A program made the translations under genes and the position numbers. A DNA stretch of 64,000 nt from Tupaia tana (Eukaryota > Chordata > Mammalia > Scandentia > Tupaiidae), in assembly GCA_026018925.1 (NCBI GenBank), contig JAKSZU010000018.1, positions 30,628,452-30,692,451 on the forward strand. Direction: 5' to 3'. Below are positions 23,900 to 36,555 of the stretch, in pieces. A model generated the notes under the pieces. The model saw nothing but the letters and a program-made list of their open reading frames with translations, did not search any database and was not told the origin of the DNA. Within the stretch, counting starts at the first letter, position 1, and the number at the start of each line of letters is the position of its first letter.

Positions 23900-25044
23900 T
23901 TATTAATTTTTATTTTTTTAAAAATTTTTTAAAATTTTTAATTTTTAATTTTTTTCTCTTTAAATTTATTTATTTTTTACATTAATTCACTATACATCAT
24001 TACAGTATACAGATGAATTTTCCATCCAAAATACACTGTGTATTGGTTCAATCAAGCACATCAACATACATGTTATCAGCAAATAATTTTCCAATTCTTA
24101 TGTCTTGTATTCTTTGTTTTTCGTTTTGCCATCCTTGATTCCCTATCCCTCACCCTCTGCCATGTCCCACCCTCCTCCCACATTGTCTCTGGTATCCATG
24201 GTTGCTTTCTATGCCTTCCCCCCATTTAATTGATTTGTTAATGAACTTAATTAGTCTAAATATATCCAATAGCTAGCACAGCTGATATATACCTATACAT
24301 GAATCCAAGTCTGACTTTAGGCATAAACCTCAATGAGTAGAATGAACATATTATAAAGTAGTACCCAGCTGGGGCTTACTGCAGTCATCAAATATGCATT
24401 TTTTAAAAATTTCAATACGAAGTTTTACTGTTTTCTTTTTCTCCTGCAACTTTTTTTTAAAAATTACTTAACATTCATTCCCTGAGCATCATCACAACAT
24501 ACTAAATGTGGTTTCCCATCTAGAATAATCATACATGTTATCATCAAAAATATTCCATTTCTACTTTCATACATATGTATATGTACATATATGTTTTTTA
24601 CCCCATGTTTGACCCTCTGCCCTTTCCCACTCTCTTATTACACTATCTCTGCTATATACAGTTGTTTTCTATTTCTTTTCCCCCAACATTTTGTTGATCA
24701 CACAATATCATAAGTAATCTAACTACTTTCAATAGTAAGTTCAGCAGGTAATTTCAAGAAGAGCAGATTTGAACTGGTAATGATATTTACTTGAAACTTA
24801 AAGCCTAGAAACAGGTTAGTGTTCTGTTCAAATAGTAGGTACATGCACCTATCAACAGCTTAAGACAGGACAAAACTCCTTTAAAACCGGAAAACAAAGC
24901 TTAGAAGAAAAGCAGCAATATTCTAGTCAAGTCACAGAATGTTGTTTCATCAGTTCAGTCTCCTGTACTTAATCTTTCTTCTGTTAAGGTTCGATCTTCC
25001 AGACTGAATATTATATCCCAGAATTCAATCTGGAAGATCGAACC
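23900..25044 (-). mobile_element. Second HAL1-like copy, 5'-truncated and 5'-inverted
   Basis: In reverse complement it follows the 3' UTR of the 14603-16910 element through both G-rich units (about 24125-24185 and 24605-24655 on the plus strand as C-rich). It begins just downstream of where ORF1 would end, and ORF1 itself is missing. The last 57 bases (24988-25044) form a hairpin consistent with a short twin-priming inversion. A/T-rich tail at 23900-23960. Confidence 0.85.
24988..25044. repeat. Inverted repeat, 16-bp perfect stem
   Basis: ggttcgatcttccaga (24988-25003) pairs with tctggaagatcgaacc (25029-25044). A further tgaat/attca pair lies inside the loop after one mismatch. Confidence 0.95.
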
Positions 25045-25235
25045 TCAATTGTGTTATTTAAAGAATGCATATGGTACTATTTTTGATCCACAGAAAGATA
25101 AATGACTTACTAATTTTTTAGATTTTACATTTATTTTAACTCTTCTTACCACGTACTGTGCGTTAAAAAGATTCTAGCAACATTACTGAGTTCTTGCTGA
25201 TATTGTTGTTTTATTTTTACTACTACTTTTTTTTA

Positions 25236-25417
25236 ACCAAAGAATAATTTATTTATTCATTCATTTATTTTCATTTGACCAGACACACACACACACACAC
25301 ACACACATACACACACACACACAGAGTGAGAAAGCAAGCCACCAGGTCTGGGACTCAAACCGTGGTCAGCCATATGGGGTGTCCAGCGCCTTAACCACCA
25401 CACTACTTGCTGGTCCC
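25236..25417 (-). mobile_element. SINE-B with (AC)n expansion
   Basis: (ATTT/ATTC)n tail, tttgaccag, an (AC)n run at 25281-25322 replacing the usual GA-rich part, then the tRNA-like head. Confidence 0.85.
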
Positions 25418-25419
25418 TT

Positions 25420-26925
25420 TACTGCTACTTTTAATTTTAAAACTCACATAAATTTTAAACTAAACTTACAAAATCATAATGACTCTTTGAAAAATACATT
25501 GCAATTTATTTATTGTTGCAAATATAGCATTATTAATACTGTTGGTAAGTAATATTTATAAGATTATGTCATGATAAAACTATGCATCATTTAAAAGTTT
25601 GTAGATACTGAAAATTTTATTGTGGTAACTAAGAGTACCTTGATTATGCGTAGATGTGGTAAACAAATTAAGGATATAATTGGAGGCAGTGCTACTTTCA
25701 CTTAATGGTTCTGCAAAGATTACATTCAAATAATTATCCTTCATTTGTAGACTGATAGAATCATTAAGATAATAACTGTGACCCTAAAACTGTTTTAGAA
25801 AATCACTACTATAGAAATAAAAATCACTGTATTAACAAATAATAGTAAGAATTAATATTACTACTATTGATGCATTATTTCATTTAATCCTCACCACAAT
25901 ACTATTATGTAAGAGTTACTATTATTATTATGTAAATTAGTAACAGTTTTCTTTTGTGGGACTATATCTTTTCTGTTATTTGTCTTATAGTTCAAGTAGG
26001 GTTGCCCTCAGCCCCAGGTTCCAGAGGGGGCAATCAAATTTAGATTTAAGAACCTCATCCCATTGACCACGATGTTTGTTTTAATGGAGCAAAGAGCCAA
26101 TATGAGCCAATATGAGTCCTTCCCTGAGTCTATATCTGGAACTGTGGTTATTTCAAGGAACAGTATGGCCTACCTCAGATAAGATCATGACAGTAGACAT
26201 GGAAATTCGGGATTTGAGTTTCAAGTGCTAGTCTACTTTTGTGCTAATAGCACTTGTACTTTTTCTTTAAAGTAATGATGGAAGGTTGGTAACATTCATT
26301 GGCAAGCCTGAGACCTGCTCCTGTAATTCCTGTGGGTTACATTAAATGGACTACTATAGTGCTATGTACTTTGACACTAAGCCCAAATATCAGTGAAATA
26401 ATCATTTTGATGTTCTGGGTATATTTTTTTCTTTTATGCATTAAAACGAACACATAACTATTAAAAAGCTTATCAATATACTACCTAAAGTAACTTCATG
26501 TTTTTCATTGGTCTACAATACCGTATTTTGGGAGATACTGGACTAAAGGAGATGCCACATCATTCTATGTTGTTTAGAATACTGTTTGCATTTGTATGCT
26601 TGAGTTTAAAGTCATATCTTTACACTTATAATACCTTCTTTCAAAAAAAAAGTTAACTCTTAACAATTATAGGTGGGGAAAAGCACACCTAGTAGAAAGA
26701 AGAAACCTTTGGATTATGTTTTTAGCTCATATTTTTAGACAACATGGGTAGAAAGCACTTTTGAAGTGGACTCCTTTTGCATATTCATACTTTTTTTCTT
26801 TTGTAATCTATACAATTTCTCACCTTGTAGGTCTGGGCAAAAGGAGGCTATAGCCTAAAGTCTCCAAAATTAGATTATCTTTCTCTCACTCTTCTTGTTC
26901 AAATAGAACCTTTCGTTATTGTTTC
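25420..26925. other. No feature recognised
   Basis: AT-rich intergenic DNA. A 14-bp near-tandem repeat (gagccaatatgagccaatatg) lies near 26095; nothing else identified. Confidence 0.45.
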
Positions 26926-26929
26926 CTTT

Positions 26930-27075
26930 TGTTAATTCTTATAGGCTAAACTTGTGAGATCAGGCACATGTCTATTTTGTTTATTACCATGACAGTGTGC
27001 AGCACAGAGTAGGGTTTTCAATGAATATTTACATGAATGAATGAATGAGTGAATGAGTATGTATGAATGAATAAA
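26930..27075 (+). repeat. L2 3' end with (TGAA)n tail
   Basis: Resembles the end of LINE-2 (gcagcacagagtagggttttc, then caatgaatatttacatgaat) and ends in the usual TGAA-type tail. Confidence 0.65.
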
Positions 27076-27079
27076 CATA

Positions 27080-28240
27080 TTAATACAAGGGCTTATCAGG
27101 TAGGCAGGTCAAATATTATAATGGCTGACTAATACAAGGAGTAGTTATGAGATGTCTTTCATATTATATTATCAGTGACAGAATTGGGATGTTTTAAGTT
27201 TTTTCCTTTTCACAGTGTTGGTCCTTGAAATCTGTTGAGTAAGTGAGTTAATGAAAGAACAATATACATTGTTCTCTGTAACACTCATGTTTTATTAGAT
27301 GTTAAAAGAACATTTTAAAGAGGGACAAATTACCTTTGTGGCCTAATGTTCTGGGAACTAAGTGAAGGTGGGAGAGAGAATAAGGGGATGAACAGTTTAA
27401 ATGAAACATCTTAAATATCTTAGAAGTAACTACACATATTATCTATTAAGAGCAATTTAATGATGGAACAAAATTGAATGTCTTAAATTAGCTCACAAAC
27501 CAGTTTTTGTCTTTGTCATAAAAATACAACTAATAAGAAACTTGTCTCATGCTGGAAAATGCTTCTTGTGAGATCTATATTTTGGTACACAATGCACCAA
27601 AACATTTGTTTCTATTTACCTTGAAAAATATCCCCTTCAGAGACAGCCTGTAGAGAGCAACCATCTGTTCAGGATTACACTTCTGAATTGCTGTTTCTCT
27701 GAACTTGCCTAACTCTGTATATGTTAATTAAAAAAATAAGGACTGTTTTCCCCCTTTATCAAGTTCATTTATCAACTCTATCATAGGGATATACTTGTGT
27801 TCTAGTATGCATTAATAGCTGTTAATTGGCTAATTGAATAACAAATTAAACTGGAGTTTTCTGAATTCAGCTGGTGACTGTTTTTGCTCTGTCATTGGAC
27901 TTTGGAACAAGTAATTAAATGTGTTATACCTTTTCCCAAAAATAGCTTTGAACATTCATGAAACTGGGGGCAACTGAGATGCTATCTAGTTGGTTAGCAT
28001 CCTAGTAGTGCTGGCCTGAGGTACAGAAGGTGAAAAAGAAGTATGGATGGTGGTGATCTTCATTTCTGTCCTCACTACCCCCACTGGACCCCTAAGGATC
28101 AATGCTGCCAAACAGACCCAACTATTGCCAGATAAGCATCTCTTCTGCATAAAACTATATTTCCTTAACACTGATACTGAGTTTTAAAAGGCTGCATTCA
28201 TGTGTGTAATTTCTTGTATACTGCATGTCAACCATGGAGG
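27080..28240. other. No feature recognised
   Basis: AT-rich sequence without recognisable repeats or coding frame. Confidence 0.45.
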
Positions 28241-28244
28241 GTGG

Positions 28245-28375
28245 TAAGGCAAGTTTTAGTACCCCAGTTTAACTGGTAACAAAATCGAGGCTCAGTGGTT
28301 TGACCAAGGCCACACAATTATTGACTGGCAGAGCTGAGGCCTGAACTCATACATTCAGATCCAATTTTATATTAT
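28245..28375 (-). repeat. MIR fragment, antisense
   Basis: Contains aggctcagtggtttgacca, ccacacaattattgactg and gcagagctgaggcctgaac, MIR antisense landmarks. Confidence 0.75.
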
Positions 28376-28379
28376 GTCA

Positions 28380-28827
28380 ATTATTTGATTTATCTGAAAA
28401 AAGACAGTATAAAGGCTAAAGAAATCATATATTTTATTTATAGTGTGTTAAGTTCTTGGACCCTCTTGCAAGCTTTTTTTCCCTAATCTTCAAGTAAAAT
28501 CCTTCAAGTAAAAATTATATCAAACAAAACTATCCCTATAGTGTGTAGCATACATATAAAACATGAAAGACAACAATCCTACCTGGAAGAACACATTTTA
28601 CATTTCATTACAAATCAGTTTTATAAAGCGTATAGAAATGATTATCAGCTACAGGTTTTTCCTGCTATCTTATTTGATGATGTCTCCTTATCAAATCTTT
28701 AAGGTCATCCTTATATAAAGAAAACAGGGGAAAGTCTGGATTTCAAAGAAAATTAACCAATTAATCTTAAACCTGTACAGTTACTTTATTAGAAGATATC
28801 ATTTTTAAGATAGCAAAGTAGAAAGAA
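28380..28827. other. No feature recognised
   Basis: AT-rich; nothing identified. Confidence 0.45.
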
Positions 28828-28837
28828 CCAGTGCTCC

Positions 28838-29109
28838 CTTCCTTCCTTTCTTTCTTTTTTTTGAGAGCTTTTTGTTATAGGGTGCGTGCACTCGCCAGAA
28901 AGACAGAGAAAAGGAGAGAGACAGAAAGCAAGAAATCACCCCCAGGGACAATGGCCACGTTGCTATCCCTTCTCCTCCATTCTCCTCTTGGGATTTTGGG
29001 CATGCATGCACACGCACCCGGTGTGAGTTAAAGCCACTAGGTCCTGGACTCGAACTGCGGTTGACTACTGGGAGTCCAGTGACATAGCCATTATGCCAAC
29101 TGCTGGTCC
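28838..29109 (-). mobile_element. SINE-A
   Basis: T/C-rich tail, full body and head ending ctgctggtcccaa. Short duplication accagtgct on both sides. Confidence 0.93.
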
Positions 29110-29268
29110 CAACCAGTGCTTCTTTCTAAGAACTGATTGGAACAGAAAACCTTCTGGATTCTATTCCATAGTTTGATTTATGTAACTTTTGACATTTTTT
29201 TTTAACCTTTCTTAATTCACCTAAAACATGTTTCATAGAGTTTTGTTTTGGATTTAGAAATACCTTGG

Positions 29269-29523
29269 CCTTTTTTTTTTTTGAGTGAGATTTTTGCTTT
29301 TGGGTGTGTGTGCTCACCAGAGAGACAGAGACACAGAAAGTGAGAAATCACCCCTGGGGGGATGACCATGCCACAATCTCTTCTCCTCCATTCTCCTGTT
29401 GGGATTTTGAGCATGCATGCACATGCATCCAGCGTGAGTTTCAAGCCGCCACATCTGGGACTTGAACCTCAGTTGACCATGTGGGAGTCCAGCCCCCCAA
29501 CCACTAAACCACCCACTAGCCCC
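29269..29523 (-). mobile_element. SINE-A
   Basis: T-run 29271-29282, body, head. Imperfect duplication taccttggcctttt / tgccttggcatttt. Confidence 0.92.
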
Positions 29524-29529
29524 TGCCTT

Positions 29530-32045
29530 GGCATTTTGGGATTAAGTAGTAAAGTGAACAGAAATGCTTTTCCTAAAAAAGGGTGGAAACAAGTGAAATA
29601 ATCTCATTGTTCTTTTCAGTTTTCTTCTCAGTAGGGTCAGGGAGCATTTTAATTTTAGATCATTTACTTATTCATCAAAGATTTATTGGCCATGTACCAG
29701 ACCATGACTAGTACCCTCCTCTGCTTCCCTGATTTGTACCATCAGATGATTCTTCTGAGAACAGAACAAAAGGCCCTTATTTTTGTTATGAGATGTGAAT
29801 GTATGGTGGCCATTTGTAAGGACTTCTATTCTGTATCTAGTCAAAAGTAGAATTTTCCATCTCCCAGTATATGATTGGAACTTAACTATATGTTGCTTTA
29901 TTATTATTAACTTGTTTCAGAAAACTTTGCTATCAGAAAGTAAGCTTCTTGAAGAAGGAAATCATAACCCATTTCTTCTCCCTTTCTTTACTCAGTACAA
30001 AACAATAGTAAGGGATTCTTTACCAAGTCCCTGATGAGGGGCTACATGGGACTTGTGACCTCCCTGAAATTGTAAGAAAAATTAGTTTTGCATGTGTGGT
30101 TCTCTTTGAAGAGGGTCTCTAATTTTTATGGATTCTCAAAGTATCAGTGACTTAATGGTTAGCCACTGTAGGTTAACCCCTCTAATGAGCTTATACTACA
30201 TATTTGAATGGAACAATTTGAATGGAACAAACTATAGGAAGACAGATGACATTGATGTATGAGAGAGCATTGCCATATCTGGAAGGTGTACTTAGGCATG
30301 ACTATCAGTTCTGCAACACTGGTGATATTTACTTAATAGCTGTATAACCCATCAGCGATAGTATCATTGGGATGTTAATGTATTATTTTTGCTCCATGAT
30401 TCTATGATAATATCAGTCTGCACTAGAGAAGATTCTAATTATTCATTCGCCATTACCTTCATACCCATTTTGGGCAGCTCACTCTTTGAACTATTTATAC
30501 ACCTAAGAAATCTTTTTGACAGATAACCAGAGGCCTACAAATCAGTTTATGAGAACCATAGCTAGCCCTAAGGATATGTGTGAAATTCTGAATAGCAGGA
30601 ATGGAACTTAACATGAACTCTAAAGAGTGAAAAAAAAGTAGAATAATTTTCAAGTTGAAGTTAGAGGAATCAGAAAATAGTAGTTGACAAGCACATTGAC
30701 ACAATCACTGATAAACAGAATAGGATTTAATTACACAACAACTTGGGCTAGTTACCTTAAATTTAGGCTTCTACACAATTTTAGTTTGTGCTCTAATTTT
30801 ACTACTTTCATTCAAAGATATCAGGATAATGCAACTCCACAGATAAGTTTCAGAAGTGCAGAGTGGTAAAAACACATTTATTTTCAAGTATGTATACATA
30901 CAAACTTGTACATGAATATATATATACATATGCAACATGTTCATGCCTTAATACCTATGGAAATATGGATCCACCTACATGAATGGATTCATTTACATGT
31001 ATATCTATTGCAAAGAGAATGAAATACTGGATTTAATAGAAAATATGTACTTGTAGGGAAATAGATTTCTCAAAGCAGTTGAATATTTAATAGATGAGAG
31101 AATATTTTAGGTTTTTTAGTGAAGTTTCTTTCAGGGGTGATTTTACAGAGCCTCATAGGGTATTACCATGTGGAATTTGGTAAGGATCTGAGTACAGGCG
31201 GAACCCAAGTTTACAAGATTATGCCAGGAGAAAGTCTAGGTATGAGAAATCCAAAAGATATTCATTATAATTTAAAGGAAATAGGCCACATTATATGCTC
31301 CAATTTTCCTCATCACTAATAGCTCCAGCGTGTTGGATTGGGCATGGGGACCTTTAATTAAATGCTTCCTCAAGATGTTTTCTGGTGATCTGAGCTGGCT
31401 GTTTTATTTACTCTTTAGCATTCTGCAAAGTCTCACTTAGCAAGCTTTAGCTCGTGCATTTTTGATGAGTATGGTATTACTATTTTTATATAGGCTTTGT
31501 AAACTCCTTTGAGGAACACAGGGGTACATGGAGAGAAGGAGATGGTAAACTGCTTCTTTTATTTAACTCATCCAGTCCCCCAATTTGCAAAGACCAGTAT
31601 AAAGCTGTACCTATTAAAGCTAACTGATTTGCCAAGTGTTTTTGCTCTGAAGAGACATCACCTATTTTTAGCAACAAAGAAGTGTTAGGAAGAGGAGGGA
31701 GGCATACCTCAGAAGGACAGAGCTGAAACGAAGCCCAGAACACTGAAGAGAGTTGAACAGAGAAACAAAAGAGTGTCTGGTGAAAGGTCACCAAGGGGAG
31801 AGTGCAGAGCTAAGGTTCAGGATAGTGATTAAAAAAGGCTCTATGAAGAGTTTTGTTAATAAGAATTGAGGAAATATTATTAAAATGTTCTTTACATAAT
31901 CTAGTAAAGGAAATCATGTCATGGCAAACTTAACTGGTTAATTTATTCAGTAATGTGTGTTGATACATTTATATACCTCTGAATGTTTTAATTGAGCAGC
32001 TATACTTTTACAATGCATCATGTGACATGTATATGAAGGGTAGGA
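29530..32045. other. 2.5 kb without recognisable elements
   Basis: No SINE or L1 recognised. A near-tandem repeat (atttgaatggaacaatttgaa) lies near 30202, and an AT/GT-rich stretch at 30885-30935. Confidence 0.45.
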
Positions 32046-32047
32046 TG

Positions 32048-32336
32048 GTTTTTTGTTTTGTTTTTAAGATTTTTCTTTTACCATAAGGTGCATATGCTCA
32101 CTCGAGGAGAGAGACACACATAGACAGAGGGAAAATGAGAAATCACCCCTCTGGGGTGAGGGGCTAGACACACTTCAATCTCTTCTCCTCCATTCTTCTC
32201 TCAGGATTTTTGGCATACATGCACCCATGCATACCCAGCATATTTTTCAAGCTGCCAAGTCCAGGACTCAAACTGCAGTCAGCCATGTGGGAGTCTAACA
32301 CCTTAACCAACATGCCAAATGGCCAACATGGCCCAC
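32048..32336 (-). mobile_element. SINE-A, diverged
   Basis: T-rich tail, ccataaggtgcatatgctc, body, head. Duplication based on aggatggt at both ends. Confidence 0.85.
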
Positions 32337-32384
32337 AAGGATGGTATTTTTAAAATAAAAGATGAAGTACTTGTCCAGAAATAG

Positions 32385-32515
32385 ACTGGACACTATACAT
32401 TAGCAACTGTGTTGGGTGCTTTCCGTATATTATCCTATTTAATCTTTACAATAACTATTAGGAAGTAAAATTATCCCTATTTTATAGGTGAACTGTCCGA
32501 GACAAGGTTTAACTT
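32385..32515 (-). repeat. MIR fragment, antisense
   Basis: The attatcctatttaatcttta segment followed by tattttataggtgaactgt fits MIR antisense. Confidence 0.65.
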
Positions 32516-32796
32516 GTCCTCTTTTCTTTCCTTCCTTCATTTCTCCCTTCTTTCCTTTGTTTCTTTCTTCCTCTTTCCTCTTCTTTTTTCCCAACAAGAT
32601 TGGATTCAAACATTTATAGAACATGGTACCTTTTTTACAAAGCTTCATTTTTTTTCTAAAGGTAGCAGAATTATAGCTATGTAATAAGTACTACAGCAGA
32701 GATATAAACTCAGTAACATGGAGGCTTAGAGGAAGAAGCTTTCTAGTCTGCTTGGTGATATCAGTGAAAGCTTCCTGGAAGAGATGATGTTTGAGT

Positions 32797-33047
32797 TGAG
32801 CTTATTTTTTAAAGTTACCAGAGACTGCATATGCTTGCTAGAGATAGAGAAAGAGAGGGGGAAAGCACTCCCCAGTGGGCATGGTCATGCCACAATCCCT
32901 TTTTATCCATTTTTGTATCCTGTCAGGATTTGGGGCATGTGTGCATATGTACCTGATGTGTTTTTCAAACTGCTGGGGCTGAGATTCAGATAGCATTCAG
33001 CCATATGGGATCTGGCTCCCTTAACCACTAGGCCACAAGGTTAGTCC
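32797..33047 (-). mobile_element. SINE-A-like, older variant
   Basis: Body has gcactccccagtgggcatg in place of the young C/G palindrome. Duplication tgagttgagctt / tgagttgagtctt. Confidence 0.87.
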
Positions 33048-34060
33048 TTGAGTTGAGTCTTGAAGATGAGAAGGCTTCCACCTACTAGACAAGGAGGATA
33101 AGGAACAACAGTGGTGTGGCATACTCTCCTGGGTGCCTACCCAACATCTATACCTTCCTTATTTTTGGCAGAGCAGAGATTTTGCTCAGGTGTCTCCTCC
33201 CCTAATTGACTTGAGGGAGAGTGACACTAATCCTGCCTTTAGGAGTAAGTGTTGACTGGTTTAAGCCAATTCGATAGGCCTGTTTCTTTTATTTGATGAG
33301 CTTAGGGGTGAGCATATATACCAGTTATGGTCAATAAAATGTAAGAGAAAGTCTGCTGGGGTCTTCAGGAAATGTTTCTTGACCTTAAGAGGGAAACATT
33401 GGAAGAGATAGCTTTTTTCTTCTTCTTCTTTCTTTCTTTTTTTTTTTTTTTTTTCTGTCTCTAGGCATTGCTGTGTTTGGAGTGGATGCCTAAAACTACT
33501 AGAGCCATCCCGTGACTATGATAGGAGCCAGTGTTGTGAGGGCAAATAAAATGTTGTTACAATAGCAAGACAAAGATATAAAAAGATCCTAGGTCTCTGA
33601 TGACATTGGTGAGATACTGGACAACTCTCCCTATTTTTTAGATTCTTATTTACATAATGTTATGATTGTCTTTGTGGTAGACCAGTATAAAGAGAAGCCT
33701 TCTTAAGTGGTATCCTCACTGAGAATAGAGCATGTGCAGAGGCTTGGGGCTCAGAAAGGTCACAGGGTATTTAGAAATCTCTAATAGTTCATCACCACTG
33801 AAATGCAGGATATTGTGAAGTGGGGTGTGAGGTGATGGCTACAGATAAAGTGAAATACCAAACAAATCTCAGTTTATGAGGGCCTTTGTGTGTTAATGAT
33901 CAGACATTTGAACTTTGTTTTGGAAATAATGGGGAGTCACTAAAAAGTTTTAATCACAGTAATGGTATAATTAGATTTGCAATTTAGAAGCCTTCCTCGA
34001 ACTACAATGTGGAGGGTTGAAAAGGGTTAGATACCAGATGGTACGATATCAATGTCATTC
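33048..34060 (+). repeat. Unclassified ancient repeat-like sequence
   Basis: 33720-34050 (gcatgtgcagaggcttggggc, tttgttttggaaataatgg, then agtcactaaaaag) resembles a common ancient mammalian repeat also seen at 53690-54560. 33120-33600 has the texture of another old transposon. I cannot name either family. A pyrimidine run lies at 33416-33456. Confidence 0.4.
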
Positions 34061-35100
34061 AGCTCAGGAGCAAATGGATCCACACACAGATTGGTCTCTC
34101 TCCTTTATTATTCCCTTATAGCTTGGAAAGACAGCAGTTAGGGCAATACTTGTAAAATGGGAAATTAAAGGGGACAGATAGTAAGCACATCATAATTTCA
34201 TGGAAGAAGAGTATATTGGGGATCATGGAGGACTTCAAAGAGTAGATTGAATTTAGCTGAACTTCAAAGGGCTTAGAACACTTAAGTGATTGAGTGCAGC
34301 ATGAAATAACGTAGGGGAATGGCAGTTTGAGCTGAAATAGAGGGCTTTAAAGGGGGAGAGTAAAATCAGAATGGACGGCAGAGGAAAGACATTCGGCTTT
34401 ACCCTAGTTCTGTCATTTAGCAATTGTGGAATAAGAGATTTGATAACATTCTGTTTTCTATTTGGTTGAATGAGTTACAAACATACATTTTACTTTTATC
34501 AAGTGATGTCACATGGATATCATGCACCCCTGACACTATATAAGAAAAATACTTCCTCTTTTTGCTATTCTTTCTGAAAATCTATAACCCCAGTTTAATC
34601 ATGAGGAAAACACCAGACAAGCCCAATTTGTGAAACAGTCTACAAAATTTTGGCCAGTACTCCTCAAAACTGTCTAGGTCATGAAAACAAGGAAAAACTG
34701 AGAAACTGTCACAAGTGAGAGAGACGAAGGAGACATGACAACTAAATGCAATGTAGTATGTGGACTAAATTGTAGAACTGAAAAAAGACATAAATGAAAA
34801 AACTGGTGAAATCTGAATAAAATTTAGAATTTAGTAAACAATAATACATTCATGTTTATTTCTTAATTTTGACAAACAACTCACAATAATGTAAGGTAGT
34901 AAAAGTAACTGGAGAAGGGTATGTTATCGGTGCAATCTCTGAACTTTTCCATTTATCTAAAATTACTCCAAAAAAAAGTTTATTTACAAGTAATACATAT
35001 TCACTGAATTGCTATGAGGCTTAAATAAAAGAGCATATATAATGCAGCTAGTATAGTGCCTGATACACAGGGCTTCAAATGTTAGTTGCCTTTGCCTTTT
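34060..35100. other. No feature recognised
   Basis: Intergenic sequence; nothing identified. Confidence 0.45.
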
Positions 35101-35107
35101 TTTCTAT

Positions 35108-35305
35108 AAATCGGTGATTCTCAAGTTAGAATATGTAAAAATCACCTAGACGTGTTTTGTCAAAAATGCAAACAAATCCCAGGGCCTCAACCACAGAGAT
35201 TCTGATTTAGTAGGTCTGGAAAAGGCCCTAGAAATAAGAATTTGTCATAGGTGACCTATGGAGATTTGGAGCTGGTGGTCCATGACTATGCTTTGAGAAT
35301 TACTG
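35108..35305 (+). mobile_element. MER5A-like hAT DNA transposon fossil
   Basis: Shows the MER5 pattern: cggtgattctcaagttagaa, gagattctgatttagtaggt, then gctttgagaattactgc at the other end. Non-autonomous and ancient. Confidence 0.75.
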
Positions 35306-35604
35306 CTATAGACTATGAGGACTCCAAAGTGAGAGCTGTGTGTTACCCTGAGGAGGAAAATAATGGAGATAATAATGCCTGCCCTATTTACCTCAAATGG
35401 GTTGTAGGGAGAAAATGGGAAAAATGTAGAAGCAAGCATTTTGCAAACTGTAAGTTATAATTTAAATCATTACAGATTAATTCGGAATGAAAGAGAGGTC
35501 TGATTAGGTAGCCATTTAATAATAACATCAGTGTGGTTGAAATCTAATTTTTATCCGTTTCAGTCACCTAAAAATATTCAGCTGCTTTTCCTGCGTAAGC
35601 ACTC

Positions 35605-35765
35605 AGATGACCTATAAGACAAAGGCATAGTTCAACCCTTTCAGTTACAGATGAGCCAAATGAAGCTGAGAGAAGAGCTGTGACTGGTTCAAGGTCACAG
35701 AGCTAGTTACTGAGGAGATGAGATTAGAACCCTCTCTTGCAAGCTTCAGTCCAGGTGTCCATTTG
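35605..35765 (-). repeat. MIR fragment, antisense
   Basis: ttacagatgagccaaatgaa and caaggtcacagagctagtta are MIR antisense landmarks. Confidence 0.75.
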
Positions 35766-35769
35766 CCAC

Positions 35770-36250
35770 CAAATGATTACTGGGTGGTACACCAAGTCTC
35801 CAATCTTTCATATAGGTTCTGGACAAAGGAGAGGATGTCTGGTTTAATGAGGAGGATGAAAAGAATTTGTTTACTTAAGTCCTGCTGATGTGTTTGCTTT
35901 CAACTCATTGCATTCTAGAATAACTCAGCTAGATAGAGTAAAAAGGGATCATCTGAACAGAAAAATGGCCTTTGTGGACAATATTCAATTATGATCAGCT
36001 TCTACATCCTTAGCTGTGTTATGAACCTGGAGAAGTTCACCAGGCCTCCAGAATGCTGCCTGACAGACCAAGCACATTGCTCTGCCATGGCTCATCTTAA
36101 TTTTATTACCACAAAACATTGCTTGTAACTATGCTATTTCCAGGAGTTGTGGAACCCAAAGCTACTCTTGGAAGAAATAGAAACCAAGGGACATCACTGT
36201 GTGTTCTCTTCACCTTTTTAACTTTATGTACATGAAATTCAATTTAAATT
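35770..36250. other. No feature recognised
   Basis: Unique-looking sequence. Confidence 0.45.
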
Positions 36251-36267
36251 AAGGTAAGGGCAATCTT

Positions 36268-36540
36268 TTTTTTTTTTTTTTCTTTTTTTTGGAGAAGTTT
36301 TTGCTATAGGGTGCGTGCGCTCGCCAGACAGACAGAGAGAGACAGAGAGATAGAAAGTGAGAAATCACCCCCCAGGGGGGATGGCCACGCTGCAATTCCT
36401 TCTCCTCCATTCTCCTCTCGGGATCTTGGGCACGCACGCACACGTGCCCAGCGTGAGTTTAAGCCACCGGGTCCGGGATGTGAACCGTGGTCGACTATGT
36501 CAGAGTCCAGCGACATAGCCATTATGCTAACTGCTGGTCC
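36268..36540 (-). mobile_element. SINE-A, young
   Basis: Long T-rich tail, complete body with the ccccccagggggg palindrome at 36368-36380, and complete head. Perfect 15-bp duplication ggtaagggcaatctt at 36253-36267 and 36541-36555. Confidence 0.97.
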
Positions 36541-36555
36541 CGGTAAGGGCAATCT

